A stretch of 64,000 nt of DNA from Eopsaltria australis (GCA_034509425.1 JAVTVJ010000076.1:310001-374000), one strand, 5' to 3'; shown: positions 49,538 through 61,820, counted from the stretch's first letter. The notes: generated by a model not told the origin, from the sequence alone. Numbers and translations are program-made.

Positions 49538-50094
49538 GTCATGCTTTAATCCCAGTCAGCAGCTTAGCTCCAACCAGCCACTCACTCACTCCCCTCAGTG
49601 GGACTGGGGAGAGAACTGGAAGAGTTGTGGGTTGAAATAAAGACAGTTTAGCCAGTAAATCAAATGCTGCTTGTGCAAGCAAAACAAAACAAGGAATTCA
49701 TGCACCACTTCCCATGAGCAGGCAGGTGTTCAGCCATCCCTAGGACTCCATCACACTTAATATGAACTTGGGAAGAAAAGCATCATCACTCCAAATATCC
49801 CCCACTTCCTTCTTCTACCCCAACTTTGTCTTCCAAGCATGACACCCCATGGGCTGGAACATCCCTGTGGTCAGTCAGGGTCAGCTGTTTCAGCTGTGTC
49901 CCCTCCCAACTTCATGTGCACCTGCAGCCCCCTCGCTGGTGGGGTGGGGTGAGGAGCAGAAAAGGCCTCAGCTCTGTGTGAGCACTGCCTGTGTTACGCC
50001 TGTGTTACCAACACTGTTTCCAGCACAAATCCAAAACACAGCCCTGCACCAGCCTCTATGAAGAAAATTAACTGTAGTCCAGCCAAAACCAGCA
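49538..50094 (-). mobile_element. Solo LTR of the same ERVL/ERVK-like family, opposite strand
   Basis: About 557 bases, near-identical in layout and length to 37200-37751 but reversed. On the plus strand it opens with TGTCATGCTTTAATCCCAG, then GCCACTCACTCACTCCCC, TTGAAATAAAGACAGTTTAG, AACAAGGAATTCATGCACC, GTCAGTCAGGGTCAGCTGTT and GTTTCCAGCACAAATCC, and closes with TCCAGCCAAAACCAGCA. The ends form the TG...CA boundary typical of retroviral LTRs. No retroviral genes flank it. The polyadenylation signal is lost. No clear target-site duplication is visible (GATAT versus AAGGT). Confidence 0.95.
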
Positions 50095-52654
50095 AAGGTG
50101 GGCAGAACTGATAATATCTAATACTATTAGAATGGCTTGATTCTGTCTTTACAAACATTTCGCAGTGTGTAACTTTGAAAAATTTTAAATGTTAAACTAA
50201 AATTTTCCATGTTCTGAGTCTGCCTCAGGCTAACTGATCTGACCATTTTTTATCCATAATAATTTAGTCATTTATGGACTGATATTTCTGTATTCCTGAC
50301 ATTCCAGCACTTCTAGAAGAGCCAGATTATTTTCATTAATGGTGGTGCTTTTGAAAATGCAAACAAATTTGGCTGAGTTACAATACAGAATTCACAAAAG
50401 CTCTCCATATATTTGCTAGAGATAATAATTAAGTCTTCAAAGAGCTATTTTTTCTTGCACATGCTGAATGTTCTTACTGCTCCTACTGCTAACCAAAATG
50501 CATGTGTATTATTTTCCCAGGGATTAAGCATGATTAGCTTCAAGATGAAGTCAGCCTTTTGCCATAACAAGTCACTCCATCCTTGGATGTGTACGTTTAT
50601 TGGAACTGAAAGCATGGAGTCTTTCTGTTCTATGTCCCAGTATAAGAAGCCTGACTGAGAAACTGTATTAGCTTGGGCCCAGCTCTGTGTTAACACAGCC
50701 ACATTTTGAGTCTGAGTAGCTTTGAAACTGGGCATTAGTGGTTATATGAATCCATCTGTCTTGATGGGTTCTGTGAAAAACAGGATAAGGAAAGTGCAGC
50801 TGGGAACCAGAAGGGGAGAGGAGAAACATAATCACTCAGATAACAAACTCTAGGGCAAATTAGAGCACAGGGAAATAAGAAAAGGGCAATGAACAAACAA
50901 AAAACCAACCAAACTGAAAACCTAAACTCACTTTCACACTAATTTTGGATGCTTGATTTATTCATGCTTGATAATTCAGGATTTGCTCAGCCTTGTAAAG
51001 CAGGTGAAGTGTATGAGAAAATTTGTGCTGACATCAGATGCATTTTTTGGTGGTTTTTTGATCTTGCTGCAAATTAGACCCAAAGCTTTTAACTTCAATA
51101 GTGAGAAAACTAGGCATATGCAATGACCACAGGTGATAATGTTATTTTAAATGGCTTCCCTAGTGAAACACAGAAACACTTTGGCACTTTGGCAGAAGAG
51201 CTGGTTGGAGCCAGCAGTCACAGGAAGAAGTAAGTTACTTCATCCATAAGATCTTGATTATCTGTACACGCTCTCCGTTGTGCTGCAGATGAGACAGGAG
51301 TCTTGAAAAGAGTTTCATCCAGATAACCCTACTATAATTTGAAAAGAGAATAGAAAAAAATCGTATTCCTTGCTGTTCCTAAGATATCACAAATTACGTA
51401 TTTTCTTCAGACCAAGGAATATTCTTTGCCCAGTTACACAGTAGGTACATATGATGTTCCATATGGGTAAGTGACTTTAACGATCATTCTGGAAAGCTTA
51501 ATCAGATGACAAATATAACATCTGTTTACATATCTCCATTAGAGACAACTAACATTATTTTCAAAGTCACCCTCAGGGTCTGGGGAGATAATCGTGGCTC
51601 ATTACTGGAGAAATTGGGGATTATTCTTTTTGTAGTTAACGTCAATAACTACAGAATTGCAAAAGGTCTAGTAAAATATGGAAATTACCATAATCAGAAT
51701 GATTTAGAATCTGATGGGATCTGCCTCTAGAAGCAGAAATGTGACTATAATAAAGATGGGAATACTAAGAACCAGATTTTGAACTGCTTTTGACTTTTAA
51801 ATATGGTGTTTATATGCATGTGGGGAGGGAGGCAGAGCTTTAATTCTCTGTATCTTCTGTTCAGTCACACCCAGTGCAGTGCATACATGCTGAGGTATAG
51901 ATCAGTGCATTGTTCAGTGTCCAGCCCAGTTTTGTTCTGGTCATTGTGTCACTCAGCCCTTTGTGAGACAGGGTTAAAGTCAGAGCAAATAGGGGTCTTT
52001 CCTCAATGAATGAATTTTGCTTATTATAAATTGCCTAAGTGGGCTGTAATGTACCACCAAGTTTCTAGATTTAACCTTGAGACGAAATTAATTACTTTTC
52101 AGCATTGAAACTTAATTGGGTCTGAATTGTTGCCTTTTGAATGCTATGATATATTTACATTTTACAGGTGGATTGACAGCTTTTGTAATGAAAAAATGTA
52201 ATTGAAAATAGTTGCCACGTTGGCAGTGTTGGCTACCTGGTAAGTGGGGTGAGCATTTTTCTTACAGGTTAGTTCAATTAAAATACCACAGTTGCAGACA
52301 AAACCCATGTGCTATTTATTCACCTTTTTGCTGTGTTTGAGCCAATTGCTTTATGCTGAGCCCTCTAGGTCACTGAGAAGCAAGGTTCTCTCTCTAATAT
52401 TTTAACTGGCTGCTAAGGTCCTACTATCAAAATTCTTTCATGTATCCTGATATACACCAATCCCAATGTGCTCCAGACTTGTAGGTTTATTTTTTTACAG
52501 TTTTCCAGATGCTTGACAGTCAAAACAAAGAGATTTGAACATTGCAAATAAGATTTATAAAATAATACTTTGTTTTAAGCTACACTGGCACCCAGTTCCT
52601 TCCCTCAATGGATGAACACCCTAATGAGTCAGCCAAATCCTATACAGCCATTTC
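50095..52654. other. AT-rich non-coding stretch
   Basis: No gene or repeat is recognised. Frames of 60-96 codons (for example 50445-50735 minus, 51506-51730 plus) show no family motifs. Confidence 0.5.
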
Positions 52655-52924
52655 TTACTTCCATGCTGGGCCCACACTGAGAGCAGAGCTCTGCCATGAA
52701 GTTATTCAAGGAGTTGCATGGGGGTGAGTGCCATTCATGAACTGGCTGCAGAGATGGAACAGGTGGTCCTGGTGAGCGCCAAGTTGACCATTTGCCCTTG
52801 CAGGAAATGAGGCCAAGAGTCCCCTGTGCGGCACTGAGCTGAGCCAGCAGGTTGAGGGAGGTGACACTTCCCCTCTGTTTAGCACTGGTTCCTTTCCACC
52901 CCAGCTAGTCCATGATTCTGTGAA
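52655..52924 (+). mobile_element. CR1 LINE fragment, RT end joined to tail
   Basis: CTGAGAGCAGAGCTCTGCC, GTGGTCCTGGTGAGCGCCAA, GTTGACCATTTGCCCTTGC, GCCAGCAGGTTGAGGGAGG and TGACACTTCCCCTCTGTTTA match the RT C-terminal region (SRSREVILPLYSAL). From about 52890 the sequence jumps to the 3' tail (CCTTTCCACCCC, CATGATTCTGTGAA). About 600 bases of the usual 3' part are missing, so this copy has an internal deletion as well as 5' truncation. Confidence 0.85.
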
Positions 52925-54729
52925 CTGGGTCAACATGAAACCACGTGCACTGTCCTTGGGTTGCTGAGAGGAGTAAACAGAAAAGCATGGCAGCTCAACT
53001 GGAGCTCTTTTGTTTGATTGGTAACTAGGGAGGCTACTAGAAAATGTATTTTTGACTGCTCTTGAACTACTTACTAATTTCAGTAGGTTTTGCTGAATGG
53101 TTTTTAATCTAGAAAAGGTTCTGGAGGTGGCTCAGTTCATTTCACAGGGAGAGGTTTTAAAAAAGCACACAGTAATACATCCCATATGTTGATTACCTGT
53201 CCACATAAACAAATGGGTAACAAAGATGTGTGCCCAACCATTTCTCCTTATACAGCGAGGAAGAGTCAGGTTGGTCACTTCAGTTTGTAGGTGAAGTTCA
53301 AAGTAAATGTCATGGAATTTATTGATGTTACATGTTTTACCTAAAGAAGTATATTAGATCCCAGATGTTGTGTGGTGGCATTAATAAAAAAGTCTTTAAT
53401 GATGAATCAACATAGTGATTACTGGGGTTTTATTTTGTTCTTTTTTTTTTCTGTCAAAACCAAAACGTATCTTGCAGTATTTATTTGTCTGTGTTTTGAT
53501 GCTCAGAAAAAGGAAGAACATGAAAGAACTTCTAGTCTATCTTTTGGCAAAGTGATTAGGGTAGGACTCCAATTCTGGAAGGTGTGTGTTTAAGAATGGG
53601 GGAATCAATGTCCGGTGTTTTCAGTTTCAGTTTAGAAGTGACGAGGATCATCAAGTCTTGATTTTATTTATTGTTTATTAATTAATTTATTTATAGGATT
53701 AATATTTATAGTCTGAGAGCTCTGGTATTCATCTGCTGTCTTCCATGACACATTTGAGTCCCAGGCAATTCCATCCATAATGAGATGTTATAAGCCAAAA
53801 TTAATCTAGATCAGGTTCAGGGAATAAGTACCTGATTGCTAGGCTGTTGCTATCATTACTAACCAAGCTAAAATTAGCTAAGATGATCTTGGGTAAGACA
53901 TCCTGCACACACTGTCGGGTTTTTCTTAGTAATGGTAAGATCTTTTTTTTTACTGGCTATGCTGTATCCTCTCTTTGAGGACAGGTATCCCAGCACAGAG
54001 GGTCTCATCACTGTTGGCCGGGATTGTCTGTTTTTGATGGTCAGCTTGGTCAGGATACTGGACCAAGATACTCTGAAGAATGGAAAGGCTTGTTTTTAGC
54101 TCAAGATCTGTTGATCTTGTGAATCTGATGAGTCTCATCCAGAGTAAGCTCAAGACTGTCTGTTACACTCCATGAACACCTTACCTTGGGATGTCTCAAC
54201 ATATGGGCTGCTGTGGAAAAGTACATCCTACTTCCAGTAGTTTTGTAAACATAGCATTTATTTTTCTTTCCTTTTTTGAACAGGTAAATCAAATACAATC
54301 TGAGTCATGGTGTGTATTTTGTTTCAGTTGAAGCAGAAGACAGCCTATTTCAGTAAGGGCAAAATATTAACTTCTAATATTGATTTAGTATGAACCTCTG
54401 TTTTAATTAGGTGTGTAGATTACTTTTGGATGGCAAATACATGAATATATTGGCAAAACACTACTGATAGATCTTTACAAAAGATTTCTGTCCAAAGAAA
54501 AGTGAATCTCAAATGTCTCAGAAAAATAATGAAGATAACTGAAGGTCATAGAAGACATTCAATAGGGACGTTATTTGCATGGCTTTATATAGATAATTGT
54601 TTTTTTTTTAATTCTGCTGCCAAAATTCCAGCTAAAACATAAATGATTTTTTGCCTCTAAAAGATTTGTGAATTATTTTGCTGTGAGGAGATAAAAATCT
54701 CTGAATATTTTCTAAATCTACCTGGGTTA
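52925..54729. other. AT-rich non-coding stretch
   Basis: No gene or repeat is recognised. T/A-rich words around 53661-53698 (ATTTATTGTTTATTAATTAA) are low complexity. Confidence 0.5.
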
Positions 54730-55590
54730 CTTTCAACTTGGAACACAAAGTTTGTAACTCACAAGTATGCACATGTGTCCTCAGATATCACAGAACACAC
54801 AGGAGCAGCATTGGGGAACACTTTCAGCGTAGGGAGCTCGGTGTGGAGCTTCTGATGGAGGTGCAGGTTGAGCTCCAGGAGTGGGAGCCTGAGCCAAAAG
54901 GCCGAGAACAGCTGAGCCTTCACATAACAAAGGGCACCTGTGGCCTATCCAGGTGACTGAACACAGCAGGAGCCAATGACTCCAGGTTTTCTGGCACTTG
55001 GATCATGAAGGGGTAAAAGCTCAGGGGCTAACTTTGTTCAGAGTCCCTCCTCAGAGGCACCAGCTCAGGCTGCTATTTAGTTGTTTACTGCACCAAGATT
55101 AAATTGTTTTCAGGATCTGGGTACCTGAGACACTGCTATGGGAAACCTGGGAACCGGTAAGGAAACCTGGTGTGGCTGTGTCGTGTAGAGCTGTGTTGCT
55201 GCGAAGGTTTCAGCTCCGGTGGAACAAGTGTGACTGTCTGAGTTGCTCTTGTATGGTTGGACGGGGAAATTTCCTTAGCAGCAAGTCCTCCAGGAGCTGT
55301 TTGTGCATTTGATTCCCTGATGCCTTAAATTTGTGAGCCATGACCATGACTGGGCAGAGCAAAGCCGTAGTGGAATTGGAGAACACATGCTGCAGGGCAG
55401 TCCTGGAGCTGGGACTGGTAGCCCTAGACTGGGCTGAAATGGGGTCTGGGGGTGAGGGTAGCACATGGGGAGGTAGACAGGGACAATCAGCCTCACAGTG
55501 CCCTTAGAGCCCCGAAACTCCTGTTGGTTTTATATTGTTGGTCATAGGTACATTGTTCTGCAAAGAATAAAGGGTTTAGCAAACTTGCAA
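54730..55590. other. GC-richer block with LTR-like end, unidentified
   Basis: Visibly richer in G and C than its surroundings and free of recognised CR1 sequence. It ends near an AATAAA in GCAAAGAATAAAGGGTTTAG (about 55560-55580). Frames of 72-84 codons on both strands have no known domain. The composition and the late polyadenylation signal suggest an unrecognised endogenous retroviral LTR or a retroposed transcript, but I cannot name it. It could be unique DNA. Confidence 0.35.
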
Positions 55591-56159
55591 TTAATTAAGC
55601 TGTCAACTCTGTTAAACAAATACTTTGTCTACAAACTTCAAACACCTAATCCCATGACAATCTACTAACTGCTGCCAAAAGTTGTTGACAACAAATGTAC
55701 TATTTATCTTCTGAAGGAGAATGGACCATTAATATTTAATGCAATTTACCATTCTCTTTTGCCATGGATGTCCTAGGATAACGAGTATGAGGCTGATTTC
55801 TTTTGGATTTTTTTTTTTTTTTTTTTTTTTTTACAATTTCTTCAGTTTTCTCACATTCTGCTTGTTGGCAGATACATAGTGTGAATTTTACAGACTGAAA
55901 TAGCTGGTCTTCACCTGCCAAGTTCTGCAGTTAGTATTATTTTTAAAAGAGTTGGGAGGAAACAGGTAAACAAGACTGAGCTGTCTCTAGTTAGTTTTGG
56001 AAATGTCAAGCAATCTTCCCTTCTACAAAACAATTAACTTCATTTACATTAAGGTAATTTTCTCATGTACACTTGCTGGGTGTTTCAAGCAGAGACACGA
56101 AAGACTGACTGACTGGTCAAACATCAGAAGATGTGCTCTACACTAGGGGACATTTGTTG
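55591..56159. other. AT-rich non-coding stretch with a long T tract
   Basis: Contains the homopolymer listed separately. No gene is recognised. Confidence 0.5.
55808..55832. repeat. Poly-T tract (25 T)
   Basis: An uninterrupted run of 25 T, the equal-longest homopolymer here along with 6715-6739. No retroelement body adjoins it. Confidence 0.95.
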
Positions 56160-57370
56160 AGTAAAGAAGTATTTGAAGCACTTCTATAAACATTAGTGGT
56201 TTTAATAAGCTGGGAAACCTGTTCCGGATCACGTTCATGGTATTTTTTTCCTCTGACATCTAATCACGTTTTAATTTCTGCTTGTGTTAATTGGCCCTTG
56301 CCTTTTGCTCCGAAGATTGGCTTCTCTGTAACCATCCATTTAAGAAGAGGGTCAGCTGGATTTGCCCCTTAGCACCTTTTCTGGCCCAAATGACATCACA
56401 TGCTCCAGCCCACTGACCTTCTTCACATGACTCACTTCAGTTTGTTCATCTCTCTTGCGCATAGCTCAAAACAGACACAGTACTTGAGAGGTGTTTTCAT
56501 AATACTCAGCAAAGTAAAGAGTTACTTTCCTTGATGTCCTTCCTACATTTCTAGTAATGCAGACCACTATCTGGTTTACTTTAATTGCTGTAAGGAAACA
56601 CTGCTGATTCCTGTTCAGTTTGTTTGTCAGACCCTCAGCTTCTTCTCTACAAGCCTGCTTCCAGCCAGTCAGTCCCCAACCAGTTCTGTTGCATGGAAGT
56701 ATTCCTCCCAAGGTGCCAGACTTCACATTTCCTTCCTTGAACTTCATGAAGATTCAAGTGAACTTCTCCAATTTGTTGAGATTCCTATGAATGACAGAGA
56801 GGCCTATCAGCAGATCAACAGCTCCCTCCAAATTGTGTACTGTGAACTTTTTGTTTTCATTTGTTCTGTAACCATCCCACAGACTGAAATTAAGAAGCCC
56901 CTCTTTTAGTTCCCAAGATTCTCCTCTTACCCCTCTTGATGATGGATACAATATTTGTATTTAACAGTTATCAAGACTCCTCCTAACACCACAGCCTTTC
57001 AACAGTAAGACAGGTCTCACGACAGTGTCAGCAAGTTTCACAAGCACTTTTGGATGCTTCCCATCCAGTTCCGAGGACTTCTGTGCATCCAATTTACTTA
57101 AGTGGTCTCTAGCTTCATATTCTTGAGTTGTGTTCCAGCCCTGGAGTCTACTGATCTTTGCAGGGTCTAGGGAGGCTGGAGAGCAGGCCTCACCTATAAA
57201 CACTGAGAAAGCAAAGTCACTTCACAACAAAGGCTTTTCTGTGTCTTTGTCATTATATCCCGACATTTCTCTTTGTGTTCCTTGTGTTGCTGGTGTACCT
57301 ATGGAAAGCTTTCTTCTTACCCTTTGTGTCCAGCTCCTGTTTAACTTCAGTAGCACTCTAGTAGCTCTCT
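56160..57370 (-). mobile_element. Ancient, long CR1 LINE with the RT palm missing
   Basis: On the minus strand, 57370 to 57290 gives a decayed linker (GTGTACCTATGGAAAGC region). 57200 to 56970 encodes EARDHLSKLDAQKSSELDG and HPKVLVKLADTVVRPV, the start of RT. 56960 to 56880 recalls NIVSIIKRGKRRILGTKRG. Then, without the palm domain, it passes to the segment following FADD (from about 56850), NLMKF-like sequence near 56745, and CTCAAGTACTGTGTCTG (56480, the PHLEYC site). It ends with GGATGGTTACAGAGAAGCC and GAACAGGTTTCCCAG toward 56215. Divergence is high. The first 100 bases may continue to about 57435. Confidence 0.82.
56961..57203 (-). pseudogene. CR1 RT N-terminal relic in an 80-codon open frame
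   Basis: An open frame of 80 codons keeps DHLSKLDAQKSS, ELDGKHPKVL and KLADTVVRPV, which align in order with the first motif block of CR1 reverse transcriptase. The usual residues G-P-D-G appear as E-L-D-G. It is a chance-open part of an old, dead element, not a separate gene. Confidence 0.8.
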
Positions 57371-59147
57371 TTCTAGAGAACGGCTTTTACTGTAACACTG
57401 TATGTTCAGTTTCACTACTCCAAAATACTTTCTGAGAAGCACTAAATAAGTAATAGTTCCTTATTTCTTCCTAATGATAAATATTCATTGAACTCTTCAC
57501 TTAAAACTTTCTGTATTGACTTCACAAGTCACTACATTTGTGAGCTGAAAGTAATCTGGAGCACAGTTGTTGATAAATGCTTTTTTTTCCTGTTGTAATT
57601 TTTTGCAATCATTATAGCTATTTAAGTACATATTTAGAAACAGTTATTTTGGCATAAAAGCAATTCACTAATCAGTCATTAGTCATAAGGGAACAAAATT
57701 ATGTCTGATTGAAATGGTAGATGAACGTGTCATCATGAACTGGTTAAAAATATACTTTCACATTTGTGTGAAGTTTTATTTTTAATGAAGACTCATGCAC
57801 TGGGTTTAGTGGTACTGAGATAAAAATTTAGGAAAAATGCTGTCCACTCTTCCAGAAGTATCTTCCAATGACACTGTTTATTTCTCCTGGTACCATCCAA
57901 TCCATGTTTATTATTTATTTTAATCTCCTGAGCTATGTTTATATATAAGTTATAGAAGAATTATAGCCATAACTTCCAACAAGGCTGCCGATTTAAGTTT
58001 TGTTTTATCTACAGTGACCAAGTTCCATGAATTAAAAATGCACTTCAGAGGAAGATTTCATTTTTACTACAGTAATTGCTTACAATATTTTTTCCATTTC
58101 TTTCTTTGAGATAATTAATATGATTCTGTTTATGGAATTCAAGTAACATGTACATATAAGTGATTTATGTGCATAAGATGAAATCCTTTGTATAAATGAA
58201 GATATTGATGCATCATACTTTGAAGAAACAGTACAGAGAAAATAAGCCACAGAGTATTGCTGTAATATACTTGGGAATGATGTAATCTATTGTTAGTGAA
58301 AGCAAACTGGACACATCATCTAATGTGTATCAAAAGGGAGTAAAAAATTCTGTAGCATAGTATGGTATCAATGCCATATTCTTAACTGAATGATACAGAG
58401 ACTGAGTTTTAAGGTGTGACATGTGATGTTAAAAAAACCCCAAATTGCACACAGGTTCTCTTAAATTAATCCTGACATACTCCAGGACCTTGATGAAATT
58501 AATAGTTTCCCACGAATGGTCTTGCAAAGAGTCCTCACGTGTGTGGACTGTTTTTATAAACTTGTATTATCAATATTCCACGGACTATTCATTTTGTTTG
58601 TTTGTTTTTGTTTTGTCATAGTGTTCTGGTCACTAACAGCTTGCTATCACACAAACCTGAAAAGGTCTAATCCTCTTTAGACTTGATAAAGTTGGAAGAA
58701 AAAAGTGGAATGCTTATGGGATGAAGCTGCCCTATGAGAGACTAGCTAATAGGCTGAATAAACAGCCTAACAAAGGTTCCCTGGGAACTCTTCATTTGAA
58801 ATTAATGATTACTGAGAGGGATAAGGAATGATTTGAAGTAAAATTAGAGAACAGAAATAAATGGATGAAAACAAGGAGACGGAAGTTGAAAGTAACTCAG
58901 GCAAATGTTTCTCAGAGCAAGAGCTATTTGACCGAAAAGCAGCTTTGTTTAGCTAAAGATTGGAATTTGTTTTAATAAATGATGCAAAGCAAAACAAAAG
59001 CCTTGCAATATGCATTTTCAGTACATGACTACTCAACTGTTCTTTGATTTGCCCTTACATCTCCTTTAGGAATGTAGACCATAGTTATATGAAATCAACC
59101 TTATCTTCTACCCTATATACTTACATCCTTATATCCTTGTCTCTGAA
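57371..59147. other. AT-rich non-coding stretch
   Basis: No gene or clear repeat is recognised. A (TTTG)n-like stretch is at 58591-58616. A 1.7 kb region with no open frame of note. Confidence 0.5.
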
Positions 59148-60198
59148 CTGGAGAGATGTGGGTTTGACAGATGAACCACTCACTGGATGAGGAGCTGATT
59201 GGCAGGTCACACTCAAAGAGCTGTGGTCAATGGTTCAGTGTCCATGTGGAGAGCAGTGATGAGTGGTGTCTTCAGGGGTCAGACTTTAGCACCATCCTTG
59301 TTGGTGACATGGCAAGAGGATTCAAGTGCACCCTCAGCAAGTTTGTTGATGACTCCAAGCCGTTTGGTGTGGTAGTCATGCTGGAGGGAAGGGTTGCCAG
59401 AGGGACCTTGACAGGATTGAAAGGCGGGTCTGTAAATTCTTGAAGTTCAACAAGGCCAAGTGAAAAGTCCTGTACGTGGATCGTGACAATTCCAAATATC
59501 AACACAGGCTGGGAGGAGAATTTTGACAGAGAGCAGTCCTGCAGATAAATATTCAGGGGTGCTGGTGGATGAGAAGCTCAACATGTCCCAGCAGTGTGCA
59601 CTTACAGCCCAGAAAGCCAACTGTGCCCTGGGCTACATCCAAAGCAGCATGGGCAGCAGGGTGAGGGAGGGGATTCTCTGCCCCCCTACTCTGCTCTGGT
59701 TAGATCTCACCTGCAGTGGGGTCCCCAACACAAGAAAGAATGGACGTGTTGGAGCAAGAGGAGAACAGCTGCTAAGTTTGTCAGGGGGCTGGAGCACCTC
59801 TGCTATGAATGCAGGCTGTGAGAGTTACTGCTGTTCATACTGGAATAGGGAAAGCTTCAAGGAGACCTTGTTGTAGCTTTCCAAGACCTAAAGGGATGCA
59901 AGAAGGATGGAGAGGGACTTTCCACAACAGTATGTAGTCATAGAACAAGGAGAAATGGGATGAAGGAGGGCAGATTTCGATTAGATGCTGTGAAGAAATT
60001 CTTTACTGTGAGGAACTGGGGCAGGTTGCCCAGAGAGCTTGTGGATGCTGTGTGGTGGGAGTGTTAAAAGACAGGGTAGGTGGAGCTTTGAGCAAAGTCT
60101 AGTGGTAGGTGTCCCTGCCTATTGCAGGGGGGTTGAAACTAGATGATTTTTTAAGGTCCCTTTCAACTCTAATCCTTTGATAATTCTATGATTCTATA
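59148..60198 (+). mobile_element. CR1 LINE, 5'-truncated at the RT, about 1 kb
   Basis: Starts inside RT (GGAGAGATGTGGGTTTGACA) and runs to a good 3' end: GGTGTCCCTGCCTATTGCAG, GGGGGTTGAAACTAGATGAT, TTTAAGGTCCCTTTCAACTC and the terminal repeats AATTCTATGATTCTAT. It shares long blocks with the 3' half of the 45990 copy (GAAGCTCAACATGTCCCAGC, AGCATGGGCAGCAGGGTGAG, AAGTTCAACAAGGCCAAGTG), so both come from one subfamily. Terminal repeats are intact, which suggests a fairly recent insertion. No obvious target-site duplication is expected for CR1. Confidence 0.96.
59171..59880 (+). pseudogene. CR1 reverse transcriptase C-terminal relic
   Basis: The open stretch 59171-59443 carries CTLSKFVDDSKPFG. 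The RT catalytic box FADD reads FVDD at 59342-59353, so both aspartates remain. A second stretch (59523-59876) has [16 protein letters not shown] and [16 protein letters not shown], then shifts frame at LCPPTLLW, where the family has LPLYSALVRPHLE. The frames do not join, and the N-terminal half of RT and the endonuclease are absent. It is non-functional but the best-preserved RT remnant in the window. Confidence 0.9.
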
Positions 60199-61820
60199 AA
60201 TTGTCAAGACTTCAGTTTCAGGTTGCTCATTTCTTCTGGCCTTATTTCTTCCAATCATGTTTGCTATCCCAAATTAGAAAAGCAAAGTATCTGACATTTC
60301 TACCAAAAGGAGAAAGAGGCCAGATTTGTTTGAATTACCTAAATGTAATTTGCCACTTGACAATAAATAATAACATTTTTCTTCAGAAGCTAATGTGCTT
60401 TCCTTGTGGTCCTGTTATTTATAACAGATTATTTTCCTCATACAGCAAGTGTTTCCAGGAGAATTCATGTGTTTTGTAACTGAGGGTTTCTTTCCTGAAT
60501 TTTTATGTTAAAAAAAATTATCCTCACAATTAGGTCTTCTCTTCCTAAAACTAAGTAGCTATGAATAGCAGGCTGTGTTTTCATCCATTTATACAGAGGA
60601 ACTACTTTTTATCTTAGCCATTAGCTTGCTTTCATTTATTTATACAGTGCTAGCCTGAGCATTGTGGCTGGTTTGACCTACTGTAAAACACAGACTCTAG
60701 AATTCTACCTTGTACATCCTGCATTAAGCTCAAAAATTTCTGTATCAAAGCAAAGAGCAATGGTCTTTGCACCAGCCTTTGAGGTCACTTGGTGTAGATA
60801 AAATGTAATGTTATAGATGCTCCAAATAATGCAAATAAATTGGGTTTACTCTTCCAACTAATGAAAACAGTTTACATCAACTGTGTATATGGTTAAAACT
60901 CTTCTTAATATAGAGTCATCAGGGATTCATCTTGCTTCTATATCACCGTGTCTTGTTTCAGGGACTGTCCTTGTTATTTAAATACACAGCACATTGACCT
61001 GTGTGTAATTCCTTTACAGAAACCTGCTAGGATATTTCTGTTTGGGAAATATTTTAAATATTGTTTTCAACTGAAATGAAATCTCAAGGGTGGCCATGTA
61101 TGGACTGTAGAGGAGCAAGACAGATTTTTTTTTTTTTTATTCTTTTAATATTGAATCAGTTATGTTCCATCAAATGGTTTTGCTTTTGTTCTGAAGTTCA
61201 TGTTATTCTCTTAAAACAAGCCTTTGCTTTCCAAAGGCTGAAGAGGGAGCTTAGTAACTTGAATTCTTGGTAATGTATGTTCTAAACCTTGTCTTTTTTT
61301 GGCTGTGATGTGTGATCACATCTTTCTGCCTTCTATTCATCTGCAGTGGAAGCTTATGACTGGCTCATAATAAGACAGTGACAGAACTGTGTCAAACTCT
61401 TCAAAGATATATTAAGAACACAACGCAAATAGCTTCATAGGGAAGAAACAATTCCTCTTTGTCTGCTCATAAATTTAGGTTCTTTCAAAATAATGCTAAT
61501 GGGATGTAGTAAGTTAGAAAGAGGATCTTGTAATGGGCACTACACCTAAAAAAGATTTTCTGAGCCAGCTAATTGGCATTTTTATTTTCTATATGGATAG
61601 CCAGTATTGGAATAAAAATTGTAGCTTGGTTATATTGTCCTCTTCTTTTATACAATTCACACTGTGCATGTATCTGTATGCAGTGTAACTGCAGTAAGAC
61701 TCCTGATTAACTTATTCTATGGATATATGCTGGGTATTTATGGTATACTTTTCTGCTTACATTGCTATCTGCATGGAGACCCAGCGTAGTTGAATTTCTT
61801 CTTCTAAATCAAACACCTCC
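60199..61820. other. AT-rich non-coding stretch
   Basis: No gene or interspersed repeat is recognised. Frame 60201-60479 (92 codons) begins at the CR1 edge and has no recognised domain. A 14 T run lies at 61125-61138. Confidence 0.5.
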
